This document shows positions 36,129-45,762 of a DNA stretch of 64,000 bases, one piece after another; the first letter of the stretch is position 1, and each line of letters opens with the position of its first letter. Location of the stretch: contig CP064999.1 in assembly GCA_016700115.1 (NCBI GenBank), positions 4,769,501 through 4,833,500 of the forward strand, in the 5' to 3' direction. A program made the translations under genes and the position numbers. The notes beneath the pieces were generated by a model. That model did not search any database. It had not been told where the DNA came from and saw only the letters and a program-made list of their open reading frames with translations. The stretch comes from Sphingobacteriales bacterium (GTDB lineage: Bacteria > Bacteroidota > Bacteroidia > Chitinophagales > UBA2359).

Positions 36129-36544
36129 TTATCTGTATAATTCGCGTTCCGGAAACATGCAGTTCAATTAATAAATTGTTTACAGCTTTGGTTTATAACA
36201 GGCAGCAAGATAGGCAGATTAACATTAGTGCGGACTTTTGAACCATAAATTTTCCTGCTCAAACAATTGGTTTTTCTTACTTAATGTTTTGATTTGTTTA
36301 AACCGTCAGCTTGTTTTATTGGAAAAATAAATTTACCTCCCTTTCAAAGCTGCTGATTAAGTTTGTTTTCTTCTGTATGTGGTAAATTAGCTATCAAAAC
36401 TCTACATTTACACCAATTTTTATTTAGTTCGTTTTCATGCACTCAAAATAAACCAAAAACATGCAGTGTTCAGTTTTTGATTTGGTTTTAGGTCAATTTT
36501 CGGGAACTGTTTTGGTTTACTAAGTCACTAAACTCCGTTTTATC
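36129..36544. other. Divergent intergenic region
   Basis: About 415 AT-rich bases between the divergent TMTC-like and LRR genes. No RNA gene, repeat or clear promoter is recognised. Confidence 0.5.
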
Positions 36545-37648
36545 ATGAGATTTTATAGCTTTTGCTTGTTTTTGTTATTGATGTTTTTAGCGAGTTTTCT
36601 TGTTTTTCAAAACGGATGTAAAAAATCAGGCAAAGAAAAAGAGAAAGTAAATTTGGAAGAAGTAAAGGCTGCTATTCAAAAGGAAGCAGATACTGTCAAT
36701 TTTGTATTAAAAACAGCCGAAAGCTATTTAATACAAATGGAATACACAAAGGCAAAGGAGCATTTCAGAGAAGTGAAACGCATTGCTGCTTCAGAAGTAC
36801 TGAAGCAATATGCAGATGAAAAACTCGCAGAAATTGATGAAAAAATTAAAGCCCTTCCGAATATAGAACCTGAGCCGAAACCGGAGCCTCCGACAGTTGA
36901 ATGGTGGAACGGTCTCGATAAAGAATGGCAGGACATTTTAAACCCTGATTCGGACTATATTGAAGGTGAAGGAGATTATATCACAGGAGAAGCCGATCAA
37001 AAGCAAGTTACTTATTTGTTTGAAAACAGGTTGATGATTACAATGCCACAAAAAGACATTGCCGACATTGAACCGCTTCGTCCTTTGAAAAAAATGCAGG
37101 TGTTAATTCTTACGGGTACAAAAGTCTCTTCTCTTGAACCCCTGTCAGAACATACCAAAATGCTCTCGCTTAGATTTGAAAATACTCCGGTAGAATCTTT
37201 GGAACCTGTTGCAAAAATGACCAAGTTGCAGGATTTGCGTTGTTCATTTACCCCAATTTCATCTTTAGAACCGGTTAAAGAGTTGATATCGTTAAGATAT
37301 TTAGATGCCTCATCCACTAAAATTAATGATATCGGGCCTATTTATGGATTACATTTATTAATCCACTTAGATATATCCCATACTAAAGTATCTTCCTTAG
37401 AACCCATACGAAATATAGGCGCATTGGAAACCCTTTCGTGTATTAACACACCGGTCAGTGATTTGCAGTATTTAACCAAATTAGGATTGTTGCGCATTCT
37501 TAACATCAGCGGCACAAAAGTAACCTCTTTAGAACCGCTCGCCAATTTGAAAAATCTGGAAAAACTGTATTGCAAAAACACCTCAATCACTCCTTCAGAA
37601 ATTGAAAGATTTCAATCGCTCCATCCAACTTGTGAGGTGATTTATTGA
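36545..37648 (+). CDS. Leucine-rich repeat protein, probable lipoprotein
   Basis: A hydrophobic signal ends at QNGCKKSGK with Cys25, a weak lipobox. A helical stretch follows (about 35-100; EEVKAAIQKEAD, TKAKEHFREVKRI), then a Glu/Pro-rich linker. From about 160 to 365 there are eight or nine 22-residue leucine-rich repeats of the SDS22/internalin-like form LxxLxxLxxLxLxxTxVSSLEPL. The solenoid implies protein binding at the cell surface or in the periplasm; partner unknown. It is monocistronic with about 110 bases before the ABC exporter gene. Confidence 0.83.
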   Translation: MRFYSFCLFLLLMFLASFLVFQNGCKKSGKEKEKVNLEEVKAAIQKEADTVNFVLKTAESYLIQMEYTKAKEHFREVKRIAASEVLKQYADEKLAEIDEKIKALPNIEPEPKPEPPTVEWWNGLDKEWQDILNPDSDYIEGEGDYITGEADQKQVTYLFENRLMITMPQKDIADIEPLRPLKKMQVLILTGTKVSSLEPLSEHTKMLSLRFENTPVESLEPVAKMTKLQDLRCSFTPISSLEPVKELISLRYLDASSTKINDIGPIYGLHLLIHLDISHTKVSSLEPIRNIGALETLSCINTPVSDLQYLTKLGLLRILNISGTKVTSLEPLANLKNLEKLYCKNTSITPSEIERFQSLHPTCEVIY

Positions 37649-37761
37649 AAGCAGTAAAAAAAGTAACCTGATTTTCTTATGAACAAAAGCAGGAATTACT
37701 GAGTTTAATTTCCATTTATGTCTAATTTTAGAAGCCTGATACCACATACAAACGCTATCTT

Positions 37762-39546
37762 ATGAGTCAGTCCGAAAGCACAAAGAATCAAAACAAAAGC
37801 GGAAATGTTTTAGACTGGCAATTATTTAAGCGCGTTGTTGCTTTGGCAAAACCCTTTAAAGTACAATTTATAATTGCTACTTTTTTGGCTTTGTTGTTGG
37901 CAGGACTTAGCCCCTTACGTCCTTATCTGGTTCAGTTGACTGTTGACAATTATATCCTGGTTGGAGATGGAAAGGGTTTAAGCCGGATGACCATGTTGCT
38001 GGTATTTATGTTAGCACTCGAAAGTGTGTGCCGGTATCAGTTTGGTTATTTAACGTCCTGGTTAGGTCAGTCGGTCATTAAAAATCTTCGGGTCAGTGTA
38101 TTTACCCATATCCTTAATTTCAGACTGCGTTATTTTGATACGACTCCTATCGGAACTTCCACGACAAGGGCAATCAACGATGTAGAAGCGGTAAATGATG
38201 TTTTTTCTGAAGGTATGATAACCATCATTGCCGATTTGTTTACCATTATTATGGTGCTTTCAATTATGTTTTATACTGATTGGAGGTTGACTTTTGTTTG
38301 TATGACCACCTTTCCGCTGTTAGTTTATGCCACTTATCTGTTTAAAGAAGGAATTAAAAAAACTTTTCAGGAGGTCAGAACACAAGTAGCGAGAATGAAT
38401 GCCTTTTTACAGGAGCATATTTCAGGTATGGGTGTTGTTCAGATTTTTGCAGCCGAGCAACAGGAAATGGACAAGTTCAAAGAAATAAATCAACGGCAAA
38501 CAGATGCTAACATCCATTCAATCTGGTATTATTCTGTTTTTTTTCCTGCAGTTGAAATCATCATAGCCACCGCATTGGGATTATTGGTCTGGTATGGCGC
38601 ACATTCTGTCATCAGTAATTATACAACTTTAGGGGTTTTGATAGCTTTTATTTTATACCTGAATATGTTGTTTTACCCAATGCGGATGTTGGCCGATAAG
38701 TTTAATACCCTGCAAATGGGGATGGTTGCATCCGAACGGGTTTTTTCGGTTCTTGACCGCGATGAAAAGATTGCAGATACCGGTAAACTTACCGCAAGTT
38801 TCGAAGGAAACATCGGGTTCAGTCATGTATGGTTTTCATACAACGACAAAGATTGGGTACTCAGAGATGTAAATTTTGAAGTTCAAAAAGGGCAAACGCT
38901 CGCCATTGTTGGAGCTACAGGGGCCGGTAAATCATCTATCATTAATATTCTGAACCGTTTTTATGATATACAACAAGGAACAATTACCATTGATGGTACA
39001 GATATTAAGGATTATACTTTAGATTCTCTTCGAAGTAATATTGGTTTGGTTTTACAGGATGTATTCCTGTTTTCAGGTTCTGTTTTAGAAAATATTACTT
39101 TGAGAAATCCCGACATCAACCGCGAACAGGTCATTCATGCTGCTAAAATGATGGGAGCCGATGAATTTATAGAAAAGCTTCCGGGTGGTTATGATTATCA
39201 GGTTATGGAACGGGGGGCAACCCTTTCTATGGGTCAACGTCAAATGATTTCCTTTATCAGGGCTTTGGTTTTCAATCCGAGAATTCTCATTTTAGATGAA
39301 GCAACTTCATCTATTGATACCGAAACCGAACAGATGGTGCAGTATGCGATGGATAAATTGGTGCAAAACAGAACTGCCATCATCATTGCCCACCGTCTGT
39401 CAACCATCCAACATGCCCACCAAATTATTGTTTTGGACAAAGGTAAAATCGTTGAAATGGGGAATCATGAATCTTTGTTAGAACTCAACGGGCAATACCG
39501 CAAATTGCACGACACCCAATTTGGCGCTTTAATTGAACAAGCCTGA
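37762..39546 (+). CDS. MsbA/LmrA-like ABC exporter, half transporter
   Basis: An N-terminal six-helix ABC membrane domain (about 20-320) is fused to one ATPase domain. Walker A GATGAGKSS is at about 390, Q-loop LVLQDVFLFSG, signature LSMGQRQM at about 488, Walker B ILILDEATSS at about 510 and switch His in IIAHRLST. It works as a homodimer and exports a hydrophobic compound or lipid. The membrane domain's RYFDTTPIGTSTTRAINDVE segment is standard. Close relatives are annotated as multidrug exporters, and true lipid A flippase identity is not established here. 594 aa is usual. Confidence 0.93.
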   Translation: MSQSESTKNQNKSGNVLDWQLFKRVVALAKPFKVQFIIATFLALLLAGLSPLRPYLVQLTVDNYILVGDGKGLSRMTMLLVFMLALESVCRYQFGYLTSWLGQSVIKNLRVSVFTHILNFRLRYFDTTPIGTSTTRAINDVEAVNDVFSEGMITIIADLFTIIMVLSIMFYTDWRLTFVCMTTFPLLVYATYLFKEGIKKTFQEVRTQVARMNAFLQEHISGMGVVQIFAAEQQEMDKFKEINQRQTDANIHSIWYYSVFFPAVEIIIATALGLLVWYGAHSVISNYTTLGVLIAFILYLNMLFYPMRMLADKFNTLQMGMVASERVFSVLDRDEKIADTGKLTASFEGNIGFSHVWFSYNDKDWVLRDVNFEVQKGQTLAIVGATGAGKSSIINILNRFYDIQQGTITIDGTDIKDYTLDSLRSNIGLVLQDVFLFSGSVLENITLRNPDINREQVIHAAKMMGADEFIEKLPGGYDYQVMERGATLSMGQRQMISFIRALVFNPRILILDEATSSIDTETEQMVQYAMDKLVQNRTAIIIAHRLSTIQHAHQIIVLDKGKIVEMGNHESLLELNGQYRKLHDTQFGALIEQA

Positions 39547-39682
39547 CAATCAGATTTTTTTAGGTGGGGAACTTGTCTAAGACCAAGATCGGCTTCTGTC
39601 TTTTATACAATGTGCGGGTAAACATTTTCCATCTTTGTTTGTTGAAGAAAAATTAACTGAACCTCAACAAAGAGTCCTGTAA

Positions 39683-40567
39683 ATGGCACTATATTCAATT
39701 AAAGACATTGAGAATTTATCGGGTATCAAAGCGCATACACTTAGGATTTGGGAACAGCGCTACAATCTTTTTAAACCTTACAGGACAGATACTAATATTC
39801 GTTTTTATACCGACAACGAGTTAAAACTCATTTTAAACGTTGTGCTGCTCAGCAAAATGGGGTATCGGATAGGAAAGATTGCCAGGATGAGTTCGGATGA
39901 TATTAAGAAAAGCATAACCCATCTGAGTAAGTCTGAGTTAAAGTACGATACGCTGATCAATGAACTTACAGAAGCGATGATTGATGTGGACGAGGACAGA
40001 TTTGAAAATATTATTTCTGCCTCTATTTCTCAACTTGGTTTGTTCAAAACAATGCTGAGGGTTGTTTATCCATTTTTAGAAAAAATCGGTATGATGTGGC
40101 TGACAAGCATTATCACTCCGGCACAGGAACATTTTATTACCAACCTGATTCGTCAAAAAATCATTGTGGCCATTGACGGGCAAGTTACAAAAGCAGACAA
40201 AGATTCAAAACATTATCTGTTGTTTTTGCCGGAAGGAGAATTGCATGAAATCAGTTTGCTTTTTTTATACTACCTCCTAAAATGCAAAAACCACAAAATC
40301 ACTTACCTCGGCATGAGTGTGCCTTTGGCTGATGTTGTGGAGGTGTTCAAGCTGAAACAACCCGATGGTATTTACACGATTTTCACTTCATTGCCAACTG
40401 ATGATGAGCTTGGGGCTTATTTGGGAAAATTATCCTCTTCTTTTGACAATTCACCTGTTTTTGTTTCCGGTATGAGGTTAGAAGGGTATAAAGAGCTGCC
40501 TCCAAAAAATGTCAGGCTACTGCATAAATTAGAGGAAGTGCTGGAATTGTTTCAGATATCTGAATAA
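39683..40567 (+). CDS. MerR-family regulator with B12-binding domain, CarH/LitR-like
   Basis: The N-terminal MerR helix-turn-helix (about 1-75; YSIKDIENLSGIKAHTLRIWEQRYNLF) precedes a four-helix bundle with Trp139 followed by exactly nine residues and Glu149-His150. This is the Wx9EH signature that caps adenosylcobalamin in CarH and LitR photoreceptors. A Rossmann-like cobalamin domain follows (about 176-290), with His188 in GELHEI in the position of the lower axial ligand. In CarH the dark, B12-bound tetramer represses carotenoid genes and light breaks it up. Here a carotenoid desaturase lies 33 kb away but nothing next door is a crt gene. Target genes are unknown. Confidence 0.85.
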   Translation: MALYSIKDIENLSGIKAHTLRIWEQRYNLFKPYRTDTNIRFYTDNELKLILNVVLLSKMGYRIGKIARMSSDDIKKSITHLSKSELKYDTLINELTEAMIDVDEDRFENIISASISQLGLFKTMLRVVYPFLEKIGMMWLTSIITPAQEHFITNLIRQKIIVAIDGQVTKADKDSKHYLLFLPEGELHEISLLFLYYLLKCKNHKITYLGMSVPLADVVEVFKLKQPDGIYTIFTSLPTDDELGAYLGKLSSSFDNSPVFVSGMRLEGYKELPPKNVRLLHKLEEVLELFQISE

Positions 40568-40579
40568 GATTAAAAACCT

Positions 40580-41503
40580 TTATTCCAAAACATTGATGAC
40601 CGAACCTTCCAAAGCAAGGCAGGTTTCTTTAAATACTTTGCGCGCTTCTTTCAGAAAACGATCCGTTTTTTCGTATCGGGATGAGAAATGCCCTAAATAT
40701 AACCGCTGTACCTTGGCGGCACTTGCTATTTTTGCGGCATCGGTTGCTGTTGAATGTCCCCGCGCGGCAGCAAATTCCTGCATATCCTCAAGATAAGTGC
40801 TTTCATGGTACAATACATCTACTCCCTTTAACAACGGAATTAAGTTTTCATTAAAAGATGTGTCGGAACAATAGGCGTAAGAACGGGGAACCGGAGGGTC
40901 CTCGGTTAGCTCCTGATTTGAGATTACTCTGCCTGATGGGGTGATGAAATTATCCCCCTTTTTGATGCCGTCAATCAGGGAAAAGGGGATTTGATATTCC
41001 TGAATTTTACCGGCTTTCATTTTACGGTCAACTATTTTTTGTTTTAACAAAAAACCGGTACAGGGTAACCCGTGAATCATAGGCAGCGTGCTGATACTAA
41101 GGTGTTTGTTTTCAAAAATTACCCCTGTTTTACCGGCATCAACCGGTTGAAAGATAATCGGATACTCAGGTTTGTAGCCTTTGGATGAAACCATCTGATG
41201 CAATTCCAATACTTTCAAGAAATCGGGAGGGGCAAACAAGTAAAGGGGTGATTTCCGGTCGGTTAACATGAAAGTGTCGAGCAGCGGGAGTAGGCCGTGA
41301 AAATGATCGCCATGTAAATGAGAGATAAAAATATGGTTGATTTTATGGTATCTGATCCCGTACTTCTGCAACTGCATTTGCGTGCCTTCACCACAATCTA
41401 TCAAGAACAGGTTTTCGTTTACATTGACCAACTGTGCGGAGGGGTGCCGGTCATACACCGGCATTGCCGAATTAGAACCAAGAATGGTTACGGTAAAAGT
41501 CAT
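40580..41503 (-). CDS. rnz: Ribonuclease Z
   Basis: RNase Z trims the 3' trailer of tRNA precursors. The metallo-beta-lactamase fold shows GSNSAMPVYDRHPSAQ at the N-terminus, IDCGEGTQMQLQKYGIR, the metal motif HIFISHLHGDHFHG, AYCSDTSFNE, LYHESTY and GHSTATDAA with LGHFSSRY. 307 aa is right for the short bacterial form. The GC content rises from here to the right. It lies 97 bases after fumC on the same strand. Confidence 0.95.
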   Translation of the reverse strand: MTFTVTILGSNSAMPVYDRHPSAQLVNVNENLFLIDCGEGTQMQLQKYGIRYHKINHIFISHLHGDHFHGLLPLLDTFMLTDRKSPLYLFAPPDFLKVLELHQMVSSKGYKPEYPIIFQPVDAGKTGVIFENKHLSISTLPMIHGLPCTGFLLKQKIVDRKMKAGKIQEYQIPFSLIDGIKKGDNFITPSGRVISNQELTEDPPVPRSYAYCSDTSFNENLIPLLKGVDVLYHESTYLEDMQEFAAARGHSTATDAAKIASAAKVQRLYLGHFSSRYEKTDRFLKEARKVFKETCLALEGSVINVLE

Positions 41504-41600
41504 GGTCAGTTCGATAAGATGATTGGCAAAAATTCAGGTTCTTGTATTCAGATGCCTTCCGATAAAAAAACGGGCAAAAAATGGACTTGGGATAATTACA

Positions 41601-42998
41601 TTACACCGGACCTACCATGTTTTCCGGAACTACCCATTCGTCGAATTGTTCTGAGGTGAGCAATCCGAGTTGCATGGCTACTTCTTTGAGTGTTTTTCCC
41701 TCAGCGTGTGCTGTTTTTGCAATTTTTGCTGCATTGTCGTAGCCTATTTTAGTGTTCAGGGCTGTTACGAGCATCAATGAATTTTGAAGGTGTTTTTTTA
41801 TTGCTGCATAGTTTGGCTGAATTCCTACGGCACAGTGTTTGGAGAAAGAACCGGCAGCATCGCCTAAAAGTCTGGCTGATTGAAGCAGGTTGTAAATCAT
41901 CATGGGTTTAAAAACATTGAGTTCAAAATGTCCGGAACAGCCACCCACGTTGATCGCAACATCGTTGCCCATTACCTGTGCGCAAACCATGGTCATGGCT
42001 TCCGATTGGGTTGGATTTACCTTTCCGGGCATGATGGAAGAACCCGGTTCGTTTTCGGGGATGGTGATTTCGCCGATTCCGCTTCTTGGTCCTGATGCTA
42101 AGATGCGGATATCGTTTGCAATTTTCATCAGGCTTACTGCCATTGTTTTTAATGCGCCTGAAGCTGCGACTACTGCATCGTGGGCGGCGAGGGCTTCAAA
42201 CTTGTTTTCGGCGGTGATGAAGGGATGACCGGTCAATTGTGCTATTTGACCGGCTACTTCTTCGGCATACCCTTTGGGAACGTTGATTCCGGTGCCTACT
42301 GCCGAGCCTCCCAATGCGAGCTCAGACAAATGATGGAGGGTATGACGTATTGTCCGAAGGGAATGGTCTAACTGGGATACATACCCGGAAAATTCCTGCC
42401 CAAGCGTTAACGGGGTTGCATCCATAAAATGGGTGCGACCTATTTTAACCACTTTCATAAACTCCTCGCTTTTTTGTTTCAACACGTTTCGGAGTTCTTC
42501 GATGTTAGGGATGGTGTGTTCTACGATTAAACTGTATGCAGCGATGTGCATGGCAGTCGGGAAGGTATCGTTTGAAGACTGGGATTTATTGACATCGTCG
42601 TTTGGGTGGAGGATTTTTTTTTCATCGGTCAAAAGTCCTCCTGACAAGACGTGGGCACGGTTGGCGATTACCTCATTTACATTCATGTTGGTTTGTGTGC
42701 CGGAACCGGTTTGCCATACTACCAAAGGGAACTCATCGTCTAATTTACCGGCTGATATTTCGTCGCAAACCGTGGCAATCAGGTTTGCTTTTTCGGCGCT
42801 GAACTCATCGCAGATGACGTTTGCAAATGCAGCCGCCTTTTTAAGGATGGCGTAAGCCCGGATTATTTCTACCGGCATCTTTTGACCGCCAATGGTGAAG
42901 TTCTGAGATGACCGTTGGGTTTGTGCTCCCCAATATCTGTTTGCGGGCACTAATACAATGCCCATGGTATCTTTTTCGGTTCGGTAAGGTACTGACAT
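41601..42998 (-). CDS. fumC: Class II fumarate hydratase
   Basis: Fumarate to L-malate in the TCA cycle, as a cytosolic homotetramer. Signature SSIMPGKVNPTQ is at about 318, with WQTGSGTQTNMN, HPNDDVNKSQSSND and KIGRTHFMDATP at the active site. I choose the ATG at 42998 (MSVPYRTEKD, 466 aa, matching E. coli FumC) over the in-frame ATG at 43028. A TATCTTTG promoter element at 43026-43033 overlaps that codon. Confidence 0.96.
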   Translation of the reverse strand: MSVPYRTEKDTMGIVLVPANRYWGAQTQRSSQNFTIGGQKMPVEIIRAYAILKKAAAFANVICDEFSAEKANLIATVCDEISAGKLDDEFPLVVWQTGSGTQTNMNVNEVIANRAHVLSGGLLTDEKKILHPNDDVNKSQSSNDTFPTAMHIAAYSLIVEHTIPNIEELRNVLKQKSEEFMKVVKIGRTHFMDATPLTLGQEFSGYVSQLDHSLRTIRHTLHHLSELALGGSAVGTGINVPKGYAEEVAGQIAQLTGHPFITAENKFEALAAHDAVVAASGALKTMAVSLMKIANDIRILASGPRSGIGEITIPENEPGSSIMPGKVNPTQSEAMTMVCAQVMGNDVAINVGGCSGHFELNVFKPMMIYNLLQSARLLGDAAGSFSKHCAVGIQPNYAAIKKHLQNSLMLVTALNTKIGYDNAAKIAKTAHAEGKTLKEVAMQLGLLTSEQFDEWVVPENMVGPV

Positions 42999-43025
42999 GA
43001 ATTTATTTGTTTTTTTGAAGAATTG

Positions 43026-43033
43026 CAAAGATA
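43026..43033 (-). promoter_or_regulatory. Putative -7 element (TATCTTTG) for fumC
   Basis: Exact TAnnTTTG match on the minus strand, 28 bases before the ATG at 42998. It overlaps the alternative upstream ATG and so decides the start. Confidence 0.5.
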
Positions 43034-43197
43034 GGGGTTAAGTTCGGAAAGTTGGTGTTTAGATTTGGTTTGACATAGCCGACACCTTTAACAACAGCGC
43101 CGATAGATGGACTGTTTAACCCTGTTTCTTTTCTTTTCTGTTTACTTTGGTTAAATTCTGTACCTTGCAGCCCTGAGCTCATCTGATTGCTTAATAC

Positions 43198-44118
43198 ATG
43201 TTGTCAATTGTTCAAACACATCAACTAACCGGACATACTGCTGCTGTTTTTGCCCTTTCAGCGGCAGAAGAACCTTCCTGTTTTTATAGCGCAGATGGCA
43301 ACGGCTGGGTGGTGAAATGGGATTTGAGGGAGAAAGATTTAGGAACAGCCGTTGCGCAGGCTCCTTCCAATGTGTTTTCGTTGAAGCTTTTACCCATTCC
43401 CCGGCTTTTGGCGGTTGGAACTATGCAGGGAACGCTTTATTTTATTGATTATCACCAGAAAACTTTGTTGGATTCGTCTATACAGACCGGCAAACCCGTG
43501 TTTTGTGTGGAGACTAACCAAAGCGTGATGTATTTTGGTTCGGGAACGGGTCAGCTTTTTGAAACAGACATTGCTACGCTTGCCATTTCCCGCCAACTTC
43601 AGATTTGCCTAAGCAGTATCCGCAGTATTCATATTCACCCCGTTTTACCTGTTCTGGCTTTAGGTTGCAGTGATAACTTGGTTTATTTAGTCAATCTGGA
43701 AACGTTTGAGATTTCCGAAGTGCTATCTTTTCACCAAAGCTCCGTTTTCTCGGTCAGGTTTTCACCCGATGGGCGTTATTTGCTTTGCGGTTCACGGGAT
43801 GCATATTTGTCGGTTTGGGAGATGAACCCGGGGAAATCCTCCGTTTTATTGCACACCATCCCTGCGCATTTGTTTACCATCAACAGCCTGACTTATCTCC
43901 CACCCTTTTCTTTGTTTGCTTCTGCCTCGCGCGACAAAACGATTAAGCTCTGGGATGCCGAAACTTTTGAATTGCTTAAAGTGATTGACCCTTTGAAATC
44001 TGACAACCGGAACACTCATAAAAACTCGGTGAACTGTTTGCTGTGGTTGCCCGATGTTCAGGCTTTGGTTTCGGGCGGGGACGACCGGACTTTGTTGGTC
44101 TGGCAGATTTCGACCTGA
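43198..44118 (+). CDS. WD40 repeat protein
   Basis: 306 aa made of about seven WD40 repeats. Several have clear GH...WD-type endings: FYSADGNGWVVKWDLR, FSVRFSPDGRYLLCGSRDAYLSVWEM, LFASASRDKTIKLWDAE and LVSGGDDRTLLVWQI. It should form one beta-propeller that scaffolds protein contacts. There is no signal peptide, so it is probably cytosolic. No functional partner is suggested by neighbours. Codon use is GC-richer than in the left part of the window. Confidence 0.92.
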   Translation: MLSIVQTHQLTGHTAAVFALSAAEEPSCFYSADGNGWVVKWDLREKDLGTAVAQAPSNVFSLKLLPIPRLLAVGTMQGTLYFIDYHQKTLLDSSIQTGKPVFCVETNQSVMYFGSGTGQLFETDIATLAISRQLQICLSSIRSIHIHPVLPVLALGCSDNLVYLVNLETFEISEVLSFHQSSVFSVRFSPDGRYLLCGSRDAYLSVWEMNPGKSSVLLHTIPAHLFTINSLTYLPPFSLFASASRDKTIKLWDAETFELLKVIDPLKSDNRNTHKNSVNCLLWLPDVQALVSGGDDRTLLVWQIST

Positions 44119-44251
44119 TTTGAAGGAAAAAATTCCATAAAAAATGTAGCCTGACTTTTGTTTTTAACCTGCAATGTTGATTACTTTTGTTTTTACCTTA
44201 AAAAATTGAAGCAGATGCACTTGTGATGCCCGACTTTTTAATCTTTACTTA

Positions 44252-44259
44252 TATTTTTG
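44252..44259 (+). promoter_or_regulatory. Putative -7 element (TATTTTTG) for dcd
   Basis: TAnnTTTG match 29 bases before the dcd ATG. A second match (TACTTTTG, 44182-44189) lies farther upstream and cannot be excluded. Confidence 0.4.
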
Positions 44260-44287
44260 CCCCCTCAAATTTTAACCTCAACGCGAC

Positions 44288-44824
44288 ATGATACTATCAG
44301 ACAAAATGATTATGGAGCATATCCGGAAAGGCTCTATAGTTATTGAACCTTTCAGACACGAATGTTTAGGGACGAACTCTTATGATGTGCATCTGAGCCG
44401 GTATCTTGCGGTCTATAAAAACCGCGTGCTGGATGCGAGGAAACACAATGAAATTGAGGAGATGATTATTCCTCCCGAAGGTTTGATTTTGCAACCGGGC
44501 ACGTTGTATCTGGGCGTTACCGAAGAATATACCGAAACGCATGAGCATGTTCCGTTTCTGGAAGGCAAATCGAGCATCGGGAGGTTGGGAATTGATATTC
44601 ATGCCACTGCGGGCAAGGGGGATGTGGGCTTCTGCAATACGTGGACGCTGGAAATATCGTGTGTTCAACCGGTAAAGGTGTATGCCGGGATGCCGGTCGG
44701 GCAGTTGATTTATTTTACCATTGAAGGGGAAATCAACAACCTTTATCACAAAAAGATGAACGCCAAATATACGAAACGGACGCTTAAACCTGTGGAAAGT
44801 ATGATGTGGAAAAACACGTTTTAA
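44288..44824 (+). CDS. dcd: dCTP deaminase
   Basis: Converts dCTP to dUTP in the thymidylate route; trimeric, related to dUTPase. Motifs: GTNSYDVHLS, the nucleotide site LEGKSSIGRLGIDIHATAGKGD (catalytic Glu in VTEEYTETHEH... region and Ser/Arg of SSIGR), and GFCNTWTLEISC. The length of 178 aa matches Bacteroidota members, shorter than the 193 aa of E. coli. The stop codon TAA lies at the edge of the heptanucleotide repeat tract that starts at 44823. Confidence 0.95.
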   Translation: MILSDKMIMEHIRKGSIVIEPFRHECLGTNSYDVHLSRYLAVYKNRVLDARKHNEIEEMIIPPEGLILQPGTLYLGVTEEYTETHEHVPFLEGKSSIGRLGIDIHATAGKGDVGFCNTWTLEISCVQPVKVYAGMPVGQLIYFTIEGEINNLYHKKMNAKYTKRTLKPVESMMWKNTF

Positions 44825-44883
44825 TTGGCAATTAGCAATTGGCAATTGGCAATTGGCAATTGGCAATTGACAATTGACAATTT
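44823..44883. repeat. Heptanucleotide tandem repeat, unit AATTGGC (8 copies)
   Basis: Eight successive 7-base units, five AATTGGC, one AATTAGC and two AATTGAC, then a partial unit. It begins inside the dcd stop codon. Non-coding; a spurious antisense frame through it gives repeating PIANCQL. Confidence 0.95.
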
Positions 44884-44934
44884 GTGCCTTTTTTTAATGT
44901 TGGTTTTATAAAAAGGAAAAGAAGCCCAAAAAAA

Positions 44935-45025
44935 CCATTATCCATTCTCCATTCTCCATTATCCATTATCCATTATCCATTATCCATTATCCATTATCCA
45001 TTATCCATTATCCATTATCCATTCA
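44935..45025. repeat. Heptanucleotide tandem repeat, unit CCATTAT (12 copies)
   Basis: Twelve 7-base units (ten CCATTAT, two CCATTCT) followed by CCATTCA. It ends 12 bases before the udk stop codon. Copy number is likely variable by slippage. Confidence 0.95.
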
Positions 45026-45036
45026 CACTTAAAAAC

Positions 45037-45654
45037 CTAATCCCTGTTGTGCAGGTGAAGGCGTATCATTGAGGAGATAACATTGATTGCTACATCGTTA
45101 TTTCCGCCCTGCGGCACGATAATGTCTGCAAAACGTTTGGTAGGCTCTATAAACTGCTGGTGCATGGGCTTTACCGTTTTCTCATACCGGTCTAACACCT
45201 GTTTGATGCTTCGCCCCCGTTCCAAAATATCGCGGCTGATACACCGGATGAGCCTGTCGTCTGCATCGGCATCTACATAGACCTTGATGTCCATGCAATT
45301 TCGCAGGTTTTCATCGGTCATGATTAAAATTCCCTCTACAATTAACACATCGTTGGGCTGGATGAGGAGGGTTTCGTGCTGCCGCGTGCAGGTAAGGTAG
45401 GAATAGAAGGGCATGTGGATGGGTTGCCCGCTTTTCAGGAGGGTTACATGCTCGACCAATAGTTCAAATTCGATGGAAGCGGGATGGTCGAAGTTGAGCA
45501 GGTGTCTTTCTGCCAAAGGCAAATGGCTGTTGTCGCGGTAATAATTGTCTTGCGGCAGGACAATGACGCGGTTTTCGGGCAACAAGTCCACTATTTTTCT
45601 GACAACGGTTGTTTTTCCCGAACCGGTACCTCCGGCAATTCCTACTACGAGCAT
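45037..45654 (-). CDS. udk: Uridine kinase
   Basis: Phosphorylates uridine and cytidine with ATP or GTP in pyrimidine salvage. P-loop GIAGGTGSGKTTVV (about 6-19), LPQDNYYRD, FDHPASIEF, PFYSYLTCTR, VEGILI, YVDADADDRLIRCISRDILERGRS and PTKRFADIIVPQGG are all conserved. 205 aa is normal. It faces dcd, with the two repeat tracts in the ~210 bases between the stops. Confidence 0.96.
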   Translation of the reverse strand: MLVVGIAGGTGSGKTTVVRKIVDLLPENRVIVLPQDNYYRDNSHLPLAERHLLNFDHPASIEFELLVEHVTLLKSGQPIHMPFYSYLTCTRQHETLLIQPNDVLIVEGILIMTDENLRNCMDIKVYVDADADDRLIRCISRDILERGRSIKQVLDRYEKTVKPMHQQFIEPTKRFADIIVPQGGNNDVAINVISSMIRLHLHNRD

Positions 45655-45762
45655 ATTGAGTTGATGCGGGTTGCGGATTGATGATGTTTGCGCAAATTAA
45701 CAACTAATTTATGAAACGGCTGAACTGAAATGGGGTAAATCTCTGACGTTGAAATAATTTGC

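Noticed and set aside
44366..44866. 166-aa frame antisense to dcd with repeating PIANCQL
   Set aside because: Its N-terminus is translated from the AATTGGC heptamer tract and the rest is antisense to dcd.
44884..45072. 62-aa frame with repeating PLSIIHY
   Set aside because: Produced by translating the CCATTAT heptamer repeat; it overlaps udk on the other strand.
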